A program made the position numbers and the translations under genes. Of a DNA stretch of 18,212 nucleotides, positions 12,149 to 18,212 are shown piece after piece. The stretch's first letter is position 1; each line of letters starts with the position of its first letter. This stretch comes from Propionibacteriaceae bacterium UBA6238. GTDB lineage: Bacteria > Actinomycetota > Actinomycetes > Propionibacteriales > Propionibacteriaceae. The notes beneath the pieces are model-generated. The model did not search any database. It had not been told where the DNA came from and saw only the letters and a program-made list of their open reading frames with translations. The stretch lies in NCBI GenBank assembly GCA_002441465.1, contig DJWE01000104.1:1-18212 (forward strand), written 5' to 3'.

Positions 12149-13447
12149 ATGCCGTCCACCCTGAGCACGCCCGCGCGACCCGCGTCCCTCACCCGGACCG
12201 AGCACCTGCGGCTGTGGACGGCGATCCGGATCGGAAACCTGGCCGCGCTCGCGTCCCGGCTGGCCGGACGCGGCTCCGGCGCGTCCATTCGAGGTCAGGT
12301 GCTCACTCGGATCGACCCGGACGCCTTCGCCGAACTCGTGCAGGGCCACCGGGTGCTCGCGGTCTCAGGCACGAACGGCAAGACCACCACCACCCACCTG
12401 CTCGCGGCAGCTGTGCGCTCAGGGCTCGGCCGGGATGCCGGCCGCCTGGTCACCAACGCCGACGGCGCCAACCTGCACTACGGCATCGCCTCCGCGCTCA
12501 GCGAGCGGCCCAAATCCGACATCGCGGTACTGGAAACCGACGAGCGGGTGGTCTCCGACATGATCGCGCACGCCCGTCCGGAGATCCTCGTACTGCTGAA
12601 CTTCAGCCGCGACCAGCTCGACCGCCACCACGAGATCAAGGCACTCGGGCGAGCCTGGCGGGTCGCACTCGACGCCGCCGGACCGCTCGGCCCCACGATC
12701 GTGGCGAACGCCTGTGACCCGCTCGTGGTGTGGTCAGCGGGCACTGCGGCCACCGTGGTCTGGGTGGAGACGGCCACCGTGTGGAACGCCGACGGCGCGC
12801 TGTGTCCCGCGTGCGGTACGGTCCTCACCCGCGCCGCCACCGACGGCCGCAGCCGCTGGGACTGCCCGGGCTGCGACCTCACCCAGCCCGCGTCCGCCTA
12901 CCGCGTGGACGGCGAACACATCGTCTTGCCGAACGGTCGAATGGTGCACCCGGACCTGCAGGTGCCCGGCTCGTTCAACGTCTCCAACGCCGCCTGCGCA
13001 TTGGCCGCCGCGGTGGAGTTCGGCGTCCCCGTGCCGGACGCGCTGGCCGGAATGCACACCGTCAGCGCCCCCGCCGGACGGTTCGCCACCACCCAATTCG
13101 GCCGCACCCGAGCGCGCCTGCTGCTGGCCAAAAACCCGGCCGGCTGGGCCGAAGCACTGCCGCTGGCCACCTCCGACCCGGTGATCCTGGCGATCGACTC
13201 GGTCGCTGCGGACGGCAAGGACGTCTCCTGGCTGTGGGACGTCGAGTACGAACAGTTGGCGGGTCGCCGCGTCGTCTGCACCGGACCACGGGCGCAGGAT
13301 CTGGCCGTCCGGCTGAGCTATGCGGGGGTGGAGCACGAGATCGAGCCCGACTTGCGGGCCGCCCTGGGCGAGCGCGACCTTCCGGTGGACGTGATCGCCA
13401 CCTACACCCCGTTCCAGCGGCTACTGAAGATGGCGGGGTTGAGATGA
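12149..13447 (+). CDS. murT: Lipid II isoglutaminyl synthase, Mur-ligase subunit MurT
   Basis: ATP-dependent subunit of the MurT-GatD complex, which amidates the alpha-carboxyl of D-Glu in lipid II to D-isoglutamine. The 432 residues show the Mur ligase P-loop GTNGKTTT (74-81), the ETDERV motif (129-134), LLNFSRDQLDRHHEI (149-163), an inserted Cys4 zinc ribbon C219-PA-C222 ... C239-PG-C242, GSFNVSNAACALAAA (274-288) and a DUF1727-type C-terminal domain. That domain has AKNPAGWAEAL (327-337) and DGKDVSWLWDVEYE (355-368), the latter carrying the acidic residue implicated in catalysis. The ATG at 12149 is the only sensible start. The stop overlaps gatD by ATGA. It is divergent from the ArsR gene across 112 bases. 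Confidence 0.96.
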   Translation: MPSTLSTPARPASLTRTEHLRLWTAIRIGNLAALASRLAGRGSGASIRGQVLTRIDPDAFAELVQGHRVLAVSGTNGKTTTTHLLAAAVRSGLGRDAGRLVTNADGANLHYGIASALSERPKSDIAVLETDERVVSDMIAHARPEILVLLNFSRDQLDRHHEIKALGRAWRVALDAAGPLGPTIVANACDPLVVWSAGTAATVVWVETATVWNADGALCPACGTVLTRAATDGRSRWDCPGCDLTQPASAYRVDGEHIVLPNGRMVHPDLQVPGSFNVSNAACALAAAVEFGVPVPDALAGMHTVSAPAGRFATTQFGRTRARLLLAKNPAGWAEALPLATSDPVILAIDSVAADGKDVSWLWDVEYEQLAGRRVVCTGPRAQDLAVRLSYAGVEHEIEPDLRAALGERDLPVDVIATYTPFQRLLKMAGLR

Positions 13448-14172
13448 AGCCGGTCGAGATCGTCCTGGTCTACCAGTCGCTGCTGGGAATCTACGGCGAC
13501 CGCGGCAACGCGATGGTGCTGCGGCAGCGGCTGGCCTGGCGGGGCATCGAGGCCACCCTCACCGAGGTCGATCCGGGCGAGGCGGTCCCGTCCACGGGTG
13601 CGGTGTACCTGCTCGGCGGCGGCGAGGACGCAGCGCAGATATCCGCGGTGCGTGCACTCAGGGCCGACGGCCACCTGTTCGAGGCGATCGAGGCCGGCGC
13701 GGTGCTGTTCGCCGTGTGCGCGGGCTATCAGATCGTCGGAAAGACCTTCACCGTGGGCGATCACGACGAGGTGATCGAGGGCCTCGGCCTGCTGGACGTG
13801 ACCACCCGACGCGGCCCGGAGCGGGCGGTCGGCGAGGTGCTGAGCACCTGGACGCGTCCGGACGGCACCGAGGGCCTGATCACCGGCTTCGAGAACCACG
13901 GCGGCTTCACCTCCCTCGGCTCGGACGCCGAACCGCTTGCGCGGGTCGAGATCGGTGTCGGCAACTGCGGTGACGGCACCGACGGCGCCGTCCAGGGCAA
14001 TGTGCTGGGCATCTATCCGCACGGCCCGATCCTGGCCCGCAACCCCGAGCTCGCCGACCACCTGCTGGAGCGGGCGCTCGGGCACGAACTCGATCCGCTG
14101 CCGAATCCCGAGCTGGACGAGCTGCGCCGCCAGCGCATCGCCGCCGTCCGTAAGGCCGGTCTTCGCCGCTGA
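13444..14172 (+). CDS. gatD: Lipid II isoglutaminyl synthase, glutaminase subunit GatD
   Basis: Class-I-like glutamine amidotransferase subunit of 242 residues that releases ammonia from glutamine and passes it to MurT. Visible: YQSLLGIYGDRGNAMVLRQR (10-29), the oxyanion region LLGGGEDAAQ (56-65), nucleophile C92 in LFAVCAGYQIVGK, the substrate-contact loop RGPERAVGE (123-131), FENHGGFT (149-156), and catalytic H193 in GIYPHGPILARNPELADHLL. As in other GatD proteins, no conventional third triad glutamate is obvious. The start ATG overlaps the murT stop, giving coupled 1:1 synthesis. The gene ends immediately before a repeat array that may terminate transcription. Confidence 0.96.
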   Translation: MKPVEIVLVYQSLLGIYGDRGNAMVLRQRLAWRGIEATLTEVDPGEAVPSTGAVYLLGGGEDAAQISAVRALRADGHLFEAIEAGAVLFAVCAGYQIVGKTFTVGDHDEVIEGLGLLDVTTRRGPERAVGEVLSTWTRPDGTEGLITGFENHGGFTSLGSDAEPLARVEIGVGNCGDGTDGAVQGNVLGIYPHGPILARNPELADHLLERALGHELDPLPNPELDELRRQRIAAVRKAGLRR

Positions 14173-14177
14173 TCCCC

Positions 14178-14231
14178 GATCCCCGACCAAACCGGGGACG
14201 GTTCCTATCTCGGCCCACCCGATCCCCGACC
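14178..14231 (+). repeat. 11-bp direct repeats flanking the inverted repeat copy
   Basis: GATCCCCGACC occurs at 14178-14188 and again at 14221-14231, on either side of the inverted 23-bp unit at 14191-14213. A truncated extra copy, GATCCCCGA, starts at 14171 over the gatD stop codon. It may be part of the repeat family or a trace of an insertion event. Confidence 0.6.
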
Positions 14232-14252
14232 GAGATAGGAACCGTCCCCGGT
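14191..14252. repeat. 23-bp perfect inverted repeat (REP-like, possible terminator)
   Basis: Bases 14191-14213 (from ACCGGGGACGG to CTATCTCGG) are the exact reverse complement of 14230-14252, with a 16-base spacer. The arms begin 18 bases after the gatD stop, in the gap between convergent gatD and the TetR gene. A transcript would form a very stable hairpin, so bidirectional termination is likely. The same arm sequence is repeated twice more downstream. Confidence 0.85.
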
Positions 14253-14320
14253 TACCCGGACCGAGATAGGAACCGTCCCCGGTTACCCGGACCGAGATAG
14301 GAACCGTCCCCGGTTTCCCG
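14229..14320 (+). repeat. Three tandem 31-bp repeat units
   Basis: The unit starts ACCGAGATAGG, continues AACCGTCCCCGG and ends TTACCCGG. Copies lie at 14229-14259 and 14260-14290 (identical), and 14291-14320 (a T for A near the end, then divergence). Each unit holds its own small hairpin: AACCG, loop TCCC, CGGTT, extended by GG/CC with one bulged A. There are no unique spacers, so this is not a CRISPR array. Confidence 0.9.
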
Positions 14321-14331
14321 CGTCCACCGAG

Positions 14332-14886
14332 TCAGGCGCTGAGGCCGCCGAAGAAGACGTCGAGGAGATCGCTGATCGTGCCGGCGTCCGCGGTGGCTCC
14401 GGCCCCAGGCGGGGCGAAGAACGGATAGAGCATGCCGAGCAACAGCCACACCACCAGGGACGGATCCTTCGCCACGAACTCGCCGGACGCCACCCCGTCC
14501 GCGACGAAGCGCTGCAGCGGCTCGATGAACCGCTCGCGATACTCGGCGGCGAAGGACGCGCGCTGCTCGGGTTCGAGCCGGCCGACGTCGTGCATGGCCA
14601 ACCGCATGATCGCCCGCCGCTCGGCGGGCAGCGCGAACAACTGCTGCACCAGCCAACGCAGCCGCCGCTCGCCGTCACCGTGATCGGAACTCGCCTCGAC
14701 CACGGCCGCGATCTCGGCGAGATACCCGGTGACGATCGCGTTCAGCACCTCCGACTTGCCGGCGAAATGGTAGTAGAGCGCAGCCTTGGTGATGCCGCAG
14801 GCCTCGGCGATCTCGCGCATCGCCACACCCTCGTAGCCACGAGCGACGAACAGTCCCGTCGCGGTGGCCAGGATCCGTTCACGCAT
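14332..14886 (-). CDS. TetR-family transcriptional regulator
   Basis: Regulator of 184 residues. The N-terminal HTH is typical: MRERILATATGLFVARGYEG, then VAMREIAEACGITKAALYYHFAGKSEVL (about 21-48), with the recognition helix KAALYYHF. The rest is a helical ligand-binding domain with no assignable specificity; its C-terminal region (WLLLGMLYPFFAPPG) is hydrophobic. The ATG at 14886 overlaps the end of the upstream MFS gene by 8 bases (ATGCGTGA), so it is the second gene of the operon and translationally coupled. It most likely binds the palindrome at 16300-16315 and represses both genes until the exporter's substrate appears. Confidence 0.94.
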   Translation of the reverse strand: MRERILATATGLFVARGYEGVAMREIAEACGITKAALYYHFAGKSEVLNAIVTGYLAEIAAVVEASSDHGDGERRLRWLVQQLFALPAERRAIMRLAMHDVGRLEPEQRASFAAEYRERFIEPLQRFVADGVASGEFVAKDPSLVVWLLLGMLYPFFAPPGAGATADAGTISDLLDVFFGGLSA

Positions 14887-16288
14887 GCGCAGCCTCCTGC
14901 CGGCCGTGGTCGTGCCCCGCTGCAGGTCGCGCCTCGGCGTCCCGCGACTTCAGGAACAGTGCGGCGACGAGCAGCAGCGCGGAGACCACGCCGACCATCG
15001 CGAACGCCGTGGCGTAGCCAGCGGTGCCGACGGCCGAGGCCGCGACGGCGCCCACGACCGCGCTACCGAGCAGTTGTCCAGTGCTGGTGAACGTGGTGAC
15101 CAGTCCCTGAGCCGCGGACCGCTCAGCCGCGGTGGTCTCGTTCAAGGTGACGTAGCGGACGGGCGCCCCCAGCAGCGCGGACAGGCCCAGTCCGATCAGG
15201 AGCCCGGAGACGATGAACATCACCAACGAGGACGACGTCTGGCTGAGCAGGATCATGCCGAGCGCCAGCACCGCGACACCGACCGCGATCACCGTCCGGG
15301 AGCCGAGCCGGTCGAGCAGGCGTCCGGCCAGCGGGGAACCGACCGCCATCGCGGCCACCACCGGCATCAGCAGATAGCTGCCCACCGAGGCCGAAACGCC
15401 GAGCGAGACCACAGCCAGCGTGGGCAGGAACACCAGGCTCGCCTCACCGAGGCCGGCACCGGCGGTGAGCAGGAAGCCGAGCCGCAGCTGCCTGCGTCCG
15501 AACAGGGCTATCGGGAAGACCGGGTTGGCCGCACTCCGCTCGATGCGCACCAGCACGAGCCAGGCCAGCACCGAGACCACCAGCCACGGCCACACGTCCA
15601 GGCTGGCCAGGCTCGTCCAGAAGCCGCCGGTGTCGATCGCGCCGAGACCGTAGGCGAGAGTGCCGAGCGCGACGGCGAGCGCGATCATCCCCGCCGCATC
15701 GAAACCGCCGGCGCCGGCCACCTTGTGGTGCGGCAGCAGCCGCCAGGCCAGCGCGACCACGACCGCGGCGACGGGCAGGTTGATCAGGAACAGCCACTGC
15801 CATCCGAACGGCAGCAGCACGCCGCCGAGGATCGGGCCGATGATGAATGCCAACCCGAACACCGCACCGATCAGGCCGAGCGCCCCGCCGCGCTTCTCGG
15901 GCGGGAAGGTGTCGCCGATCACGGCACTGGCGACCGGGAAGATGCCACCGGCGCCGAGGCCCTGCACCACGCGTCCCAGGAGCAGCAGCCAGAACGCACC
16001 GGAGCCGTGGGAGAACGCCACCACCAGCGACCCGGCGGCGAACAGCGCGACATCGAGGACGTACACCGCACGCCGGCCGAAGAAGTCGCTGAGTTTGGCC
16101 ATCAGCGGTGTGCCGATCAAGTTCGCCAGGACGTAGGCGCTGAACACCCACGAGACCGCTCGGGCGTCCAGCCCGAACTCGGACCTGATCGCGGGCAGCG
16201 CCGGTCCGACGATCGCGATGTCGAGCGCGCCCATGAGCACGCCCACGAAGAGGACGGCGAGAAGCCGGTTGCGTTGCCGATCGTTCAC
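14879..16288 (-). CDS. MFS multidrug exporter, DHA2-like
   Basis: Membrane proton-driven exporter of 469 residues with about 12-14 membrane helices. Family motifs: the TM1 motif MGALDIAIVGPALPAI (19-34), motif A AKLSDFFGRRAVY between TM2 and TM3, GRVVQGLGAGGIFPVASAVI in TM4, and motif C GLAFIIGPILGGVL in TM5, which marks antiporters. The hydrophilic C-terminal tail is His-rich (GHDHGRQEAAHA). The GTG at 16288 is preceded by AAGGAG with proper spacing. The last 8 bases overlap the TetR gene. The substrate is unknown; drugs or a toxic metabolite are likely given the paired TetR regulator. Confidence 0.94.
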   Translation of the reverse strand: MNDRQRNRLLAVLFVGVLMGALDIAIVGPALPAIRSEFGLDARAVSWVFSAYVLANLIGTPLMAKLSDFFGRRAVYVLDVALFAAGSLVVAFSHGSGAFWLLLLGRVVQGLGAGGIFPVASAVIGDTFPPEKRGGALGLIGAVFGLAFIIGPILGGVLLPFGWQWLFLINLPVAAVVVALAWRLLPHHKVAGAGGFDAAGMIALAVALGTLAYGLGAIDTGGFWTSLASLDVWPWLVVSVLAWLVLVRIERSAANPVFPIALFGRRQLRLGFLLTAGAGLGEASLVFLPTLAVVSLGVSASVGSYLLMPVVAAMAVGSPLAGRLLDRLGSRTVIAVGVAVLALGMILLSQTSSSLVMFIVSGLLIGLGLSALLGAPVRYVTLNETTAAERSAAQGLVTTFTSTGQLLGSAVVGAVAASAVGTAGYATAFAMVGVVSALLLVAALFLKSRDAEARPAAGHDHGRQEAAHA

Positions 16289-16299
16289 GAGTCTCCTTA

Positions 16300-16322
16300 C
16301 TTACCGGTCGGTAAGCAGCATA
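16300..16322 (-). promoter_or_regulatory. TetR-type operator and possible -10 of the MFS-TetR operon
   Basis: CTTACCGGTCGGTAAG at 16300-16315 has perfect 7-bp arms (CTTACCG/CGGTAAG) around GT, a pattern typical of TetR operators. It lies 12 bases upstream of the GTG start, next to the AAGGAG. On the minus strand TATGCT (16322-16317) sits immediately upstream and could be the -10, placing the transcription start inside the operator. No good -35 is seen. The rest of 16323-16461 shows nothing recognisable. Confidence 0.75.
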
Positions 16323-16461
16323 ACGCGTCCGGCGAAGTGCCTATTCCGCCCGGCCCCGGGCCGGCGCACGATCGAGCCCAGGAGGTACGACGCGAATCGC
16401 GTCCCGGGGCGCGAGGCGATGATGGTCGGAACCTCCGCTGCGCAGCGACCGCGCAGGAAGC

Positions 16462-17076
16462 TCAGAGCACCGAATAGCCCTCGGGCAGCCCACCGCGTCC
16501 GGTAGCGGCGAGCAGCAACGGACCTGCCTCGCCCTGAACCACGGCGAGGTCGCAGAGCAGGCGCAGGGTCAACGCCGCGGGACGCGCGGGCGGCTGCACG
16601 GGCAGCGCCAGTGCCCGGGCCAGATCGGCGGTGTGCACGGTGAGTTCGAGAATGCGAGTGGGCAGATAGTCGATCAGTCGCATGCCTCCGGCGATGGTGG
16701 TGAGCAGCTCGCCACCGGACAGCCCGTCCACAAGGGTGAGGACGCGCGCAGCGATCCTCGCCACCGCGCCCACCGGGTCTCCGCCAAGCGCCTGACCCGC
16801 GTCCCGACCGCGCTGGACAACCCCAGGCCCCGCTGCGACGTCGCGCGTGGCCAGGTAGTAGGCAACCGGAGAGTCGATCATCACGGCCGCAGCCGGCTGC
16901 CGTAGGTAGGCCTCGACGGTCAACAGCGAACGGCTGGTGTGTCCGGCCAACGCGCGGACGTCCCACTCCCCCAGTCCCGCAGCGTCCCATCGTCCGCCGA
17001 CCTGGGCGAGGATCGCCTCGAACCAGGCCGCCGCCTCCCGATAGGCGCGCTGCGATTCCTGCCAGTCGTACTCCAC
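16462..17076 (-). CDS. Maleylpyruvate isomerase family mycothiol-dependent enzyme (DinB fold)
   Basis: Protein of 204 residues with the mycothiol-dependent maleylpyruvate isomerase N-terminal domain. Seen: GEWDVRALAGHTSRSLLTVEAYL (about 36-58), where H46 is the first metal ligand, and ILELTVHTADLARAL (142-156), where E144 and H148 supply the other two. This His-Glu-His set matches the known metal site of the family. A short C-terminal region with LTLRLLCDLA follows. The GTG at 17076 has a strong GGAGGAGG 7 bases upstream; the much longer open frame upstream overlaps lutC and is rejected. Many family members have no known substrate, and no gentisate pathway genes are nearby, so the true reaction is open. 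It lies 62 bases after lutC on the same strand and may be co-transcribed. Confidence 0.88.
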   Translation of the reverse strand: MEYDWQESQRAYREAAAWFEAILAQVGGRWDAAGLGEWDVRALAGHTSRSLLTVEAYLRQPAAAVMIDSPVAYYLATRDVAAGPGVVQRGRDAGQALGGDPVGAVARIAARVLTLVDGLSGGELLTTIAGGMRLIDYLPTRILELTVHTADLARALALPVQPPARPAALTLRLLCDLAVVQGEAGPLLLAATGRGGLPEGYSVL

Positions 17077-17138
17077 GACGCCACCTCCTCCGGTTCCCAA
17101 CAGCCGTAGGCGCAGGCTACTCCGGGGTCGCCGAGGGG

Positions 17139-17789
17139 TCAGCCCGCGAGAATCACCAGCAGGTTGCGCGGCCCGTGCACGCCTTCGACCCGGCTCAACT
17201 CGATGTCTGAGGTGGCGGAGGGACCACTGATCCAGGTCAATGGGGCCCCCTCGGCCACGGCGTCGGCCAGCCGCAGCACCGCCTCCGGCACGTCGGAGAC
17301 CACCTGGTCGGCCCGCACCACCACCAGGTGCGTGTCCGGCACCAAAGTGAGCGCCCGGCGACCCTGGTCGGACGCGTGGTCGAGCACGATCGTCCCCGTC
17401 TCCGCGATCCCGACCGCGGCGGCCGTGACCACGCCGTCGATCGCGTCCAGTTCGGCCCGGGACAGCGGCGGGTCGTCGTCGTGGACGGTGATGCCCGCCG
17501 CCTCGATGGCCTGCCGCCAGGGCTGCTCCATCCCTGACGGCAGGACCACCGAGCGCACCCCGGCACTGCCGAGGAGCTCGGCGACCCGATCGGCGAGACT
17601 CCCTTCGTCGCAGCGGGCCACCGTCGCCTTGTAGTCGGCGCACATGTCCATGAAGCGGGCCAGCACGTCCGGCATCGCGGTCGGTCTGGCGTACTCCCAC
17701 TCGATCGGGACGTCCGCGGCCGGGTCGGTCTCGGGAACGTCCACCAGGGCGGCGCGAACCCGGCCCAGGACCTCTTCACGCGCGCTCAT
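17139..17789 (-). CDS. lutC: Lactate utilization protein C (LUD domain)
   Basis: Protein of 216 residues of the LutC/YkgG family, part of the LutABC complex needed for L-lactate oxidation to pyruvate. Visible: the N-terminal helix SAREEVLGRVRAAL, a central region VRSVVLPSGME, and the LUD signature GIAETGTIVLDHASDQGRRALTLVPDTHLVVV (127-158). The C-terminal GPSATSDIELSRVEGVHGPRNLLVIL (189-214) is close to invariant in the family. The ATG at 17789 overlaps the lutB stop by ATGA. The molecular role of LutC within the complex is not well defined. Confidence 0.95.
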   Translation of the reverse strand: MSAREEVLGRVRAALVDVPETDPAADVPIEWEYARPTAMPDVLARFMDMCADYKATVARCDEGSLADRVAELLGSAGVRSVVLPSGMEQPWRQAIEAAGITVHDDDPPLSRAELDAIDGVVTAAAVGIAETGTIVLDHASDQGRRALTLVPDTHLVVVRADQVVSDVPEAVLRLADAVAEGAPLTWISGPSATSDIELSRVEGVHGPRNLLVILAG

Positions 17790-18212
17790 CGCTGCTCCTC
17801 CCCGCGGTTCTTGCGCCACCATTCGCGGAACGACTCCCGCGGCGGCATCGGCAGGTCTCGCGCCCGCGTCCAGGCCGAGGCCGGCCAGGGCAACGGCCCG
17901 AGGTGGGTGGTGTTCGGCAGCACCCGAGCGGCCAACCCGGCTGCCCGCTCGGCCAGTTCGAAGTGCTTGTGGTCGGCCAGCACCCAGCCGGCGACGGCCA
18001 TCGCCGTCGGCTCCAGTTTCGGCTTGCCCCGCTTGTGGTCGGCCACCTCCTTGCGCAGGTGCACCAGCAGGTCGGGGATCGGTATCCGCACCGGGCAGAC
18101 GTCGAAGCACGCCCCGCACAGGCTGGACGCGTAGGGCAGGGACTGGTCGATCTCGTGGCCCAGCCCGCGCAACTGCGGATTCAGCACCGCCCCGATCGGG
18201 CCGGGGTAGACC
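17786..18212 (-). CDS. lutB: Lactate utilization iron-sulfur protein B, C-terminal part
   Basis: Only the last ~141 codons are in the window; the frame stays open to base 18212 and the start lies beyond. Reading from the edge: VYPGPIGAVLNPQL, then LPYASSLCGACFDVCPVRIPIPDLLVHLRKEV. The C-x-x-C-x-x-x-C-P motif supplies ligands of a 4Fe-4S cluster, as in LutB. The C-terminal LPMPPRESFREWWRKNRGEEQ also fits the family. LutB carries a LUD domain (outside the window) and two ferredoxin-type clusters, passing electrons from lactate. lutA would be expected just upstream, outside the window. The internal GTG at 18187 is not the true start. Confidence 0.93.
   Translation of the reverse strand, partial: VYPGPIGAVLNPQLRGLGHEIDQSLPYASSLCGACFDVCPVRIPIPDLLVHLRKEVADHKRGKPKLEPTAMAVAGWVLADHKHFELAERAAGLAARVLPNTTHLGPLPWPASAWTRARDLPMPPRESFREWWRKNRGEEQR

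Noticed and set aside
14191..14320. A CRISPR array
   Set aside because: The repeats abut one another with no unique spacers, one copy is inverted, and no cas gene is in the window.
14864..16477. A 537-codon plus-strand open frame antisense to the MFS exporter
   Set aside because: Its translation is a low-complexity mixture of Arg, Gln, His, Glu and Asp, while the minus strand encodes all MFS motifs. It is an antisense shadow.
16974..17700. Longer N-terminus for the maleylpyruvate-isomerase-family protein
   Set aside because: The upstream part overlaps lutC and lacks motifs; the GTG at 17076 has a strong ribosome binding site.

Overview
The window is high-GC bacterial DNA from an actinomycete. 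The evidence is the pervasive G/C third codon positions, GTG starts, ATGA-type gene overlaps, two DinB-fold enzymes of the mycothiol-linked families, a DEDDh oligoribonuclease followed directly by tRNA-His, and the MurT/GatD lipid II amidation pair. Mycothiol biochemistry and the many apparent leaderless starts fit Actinomycetota. I cannot fix the genus from sequence alone. The window looks chromosomal, with no integrase, transposase or phage gene.

Layout. (1) 1-4540, + strand: the end of an OmpR-type response regulator, its histidine kinase, then a flavin-based membrane redox module. The module consists of a ferric-reductase-like flavocytochrome, a small anchored FMN-binding protein with a D-x-x-S-G-A-T flavinylation motif, and ApbE, the enzyme that attaches FMN to that threonine. 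(2) 4541-6942, + strand: a Met/Gly-rich SHOCT membrane protein and a second two-component system. (3) 6962-7603, - strand: a short, divergent CDF-like cation transporter, convergent with the second kinase. (4) 7604-9370: tRNA-Arg(UCU) on -, a DinB/DUF664 protein, oligoribonuclease and tRNA-His. (5) 9371-11104: a DUF2461 protein (-) and an SGNH hydrolase (+). (6) 11105-12051, - strand: an ArsR repressor and an SRPBCC protein in one autoregulated operon. (7) 12149-14172, + strand: murT-gatD. (8) 14173-14331: a REP-like array of inverted and tandem repeats. (9) 14332-16288, - strand: an MFS exporter and a TetR regulator with a palindromic operator ahead of them. (10) 16462-18212, - strand: a maleylpyruvate-isomerase-family protein, lutC and the C-terminal part of lutB.

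How they fit together. The first two-component system very probably controls the redox module: NAD(P)H electrons would pass through FAD and b-haem across the membrane to covalently bound FMN outside. The second system with its SHOCT protein may sense a metal or envelope stress. MurT-GatD amidates D-Glu in lipid II. LutB/LutC belong to the L-lactate oxidation complex.

A window-wide pattern is that genes without a Shine-Dalgarno sequence tend to carry an NANNNT hexamer (TANNNT or CANNNT) 6-7 bases before the start codon, as expected of leaderless transcripts. Genes with a Shine-Dalgarno do not need it. All functional calls rest on reading the translated sequence and recalled family motifs; no database search was run.
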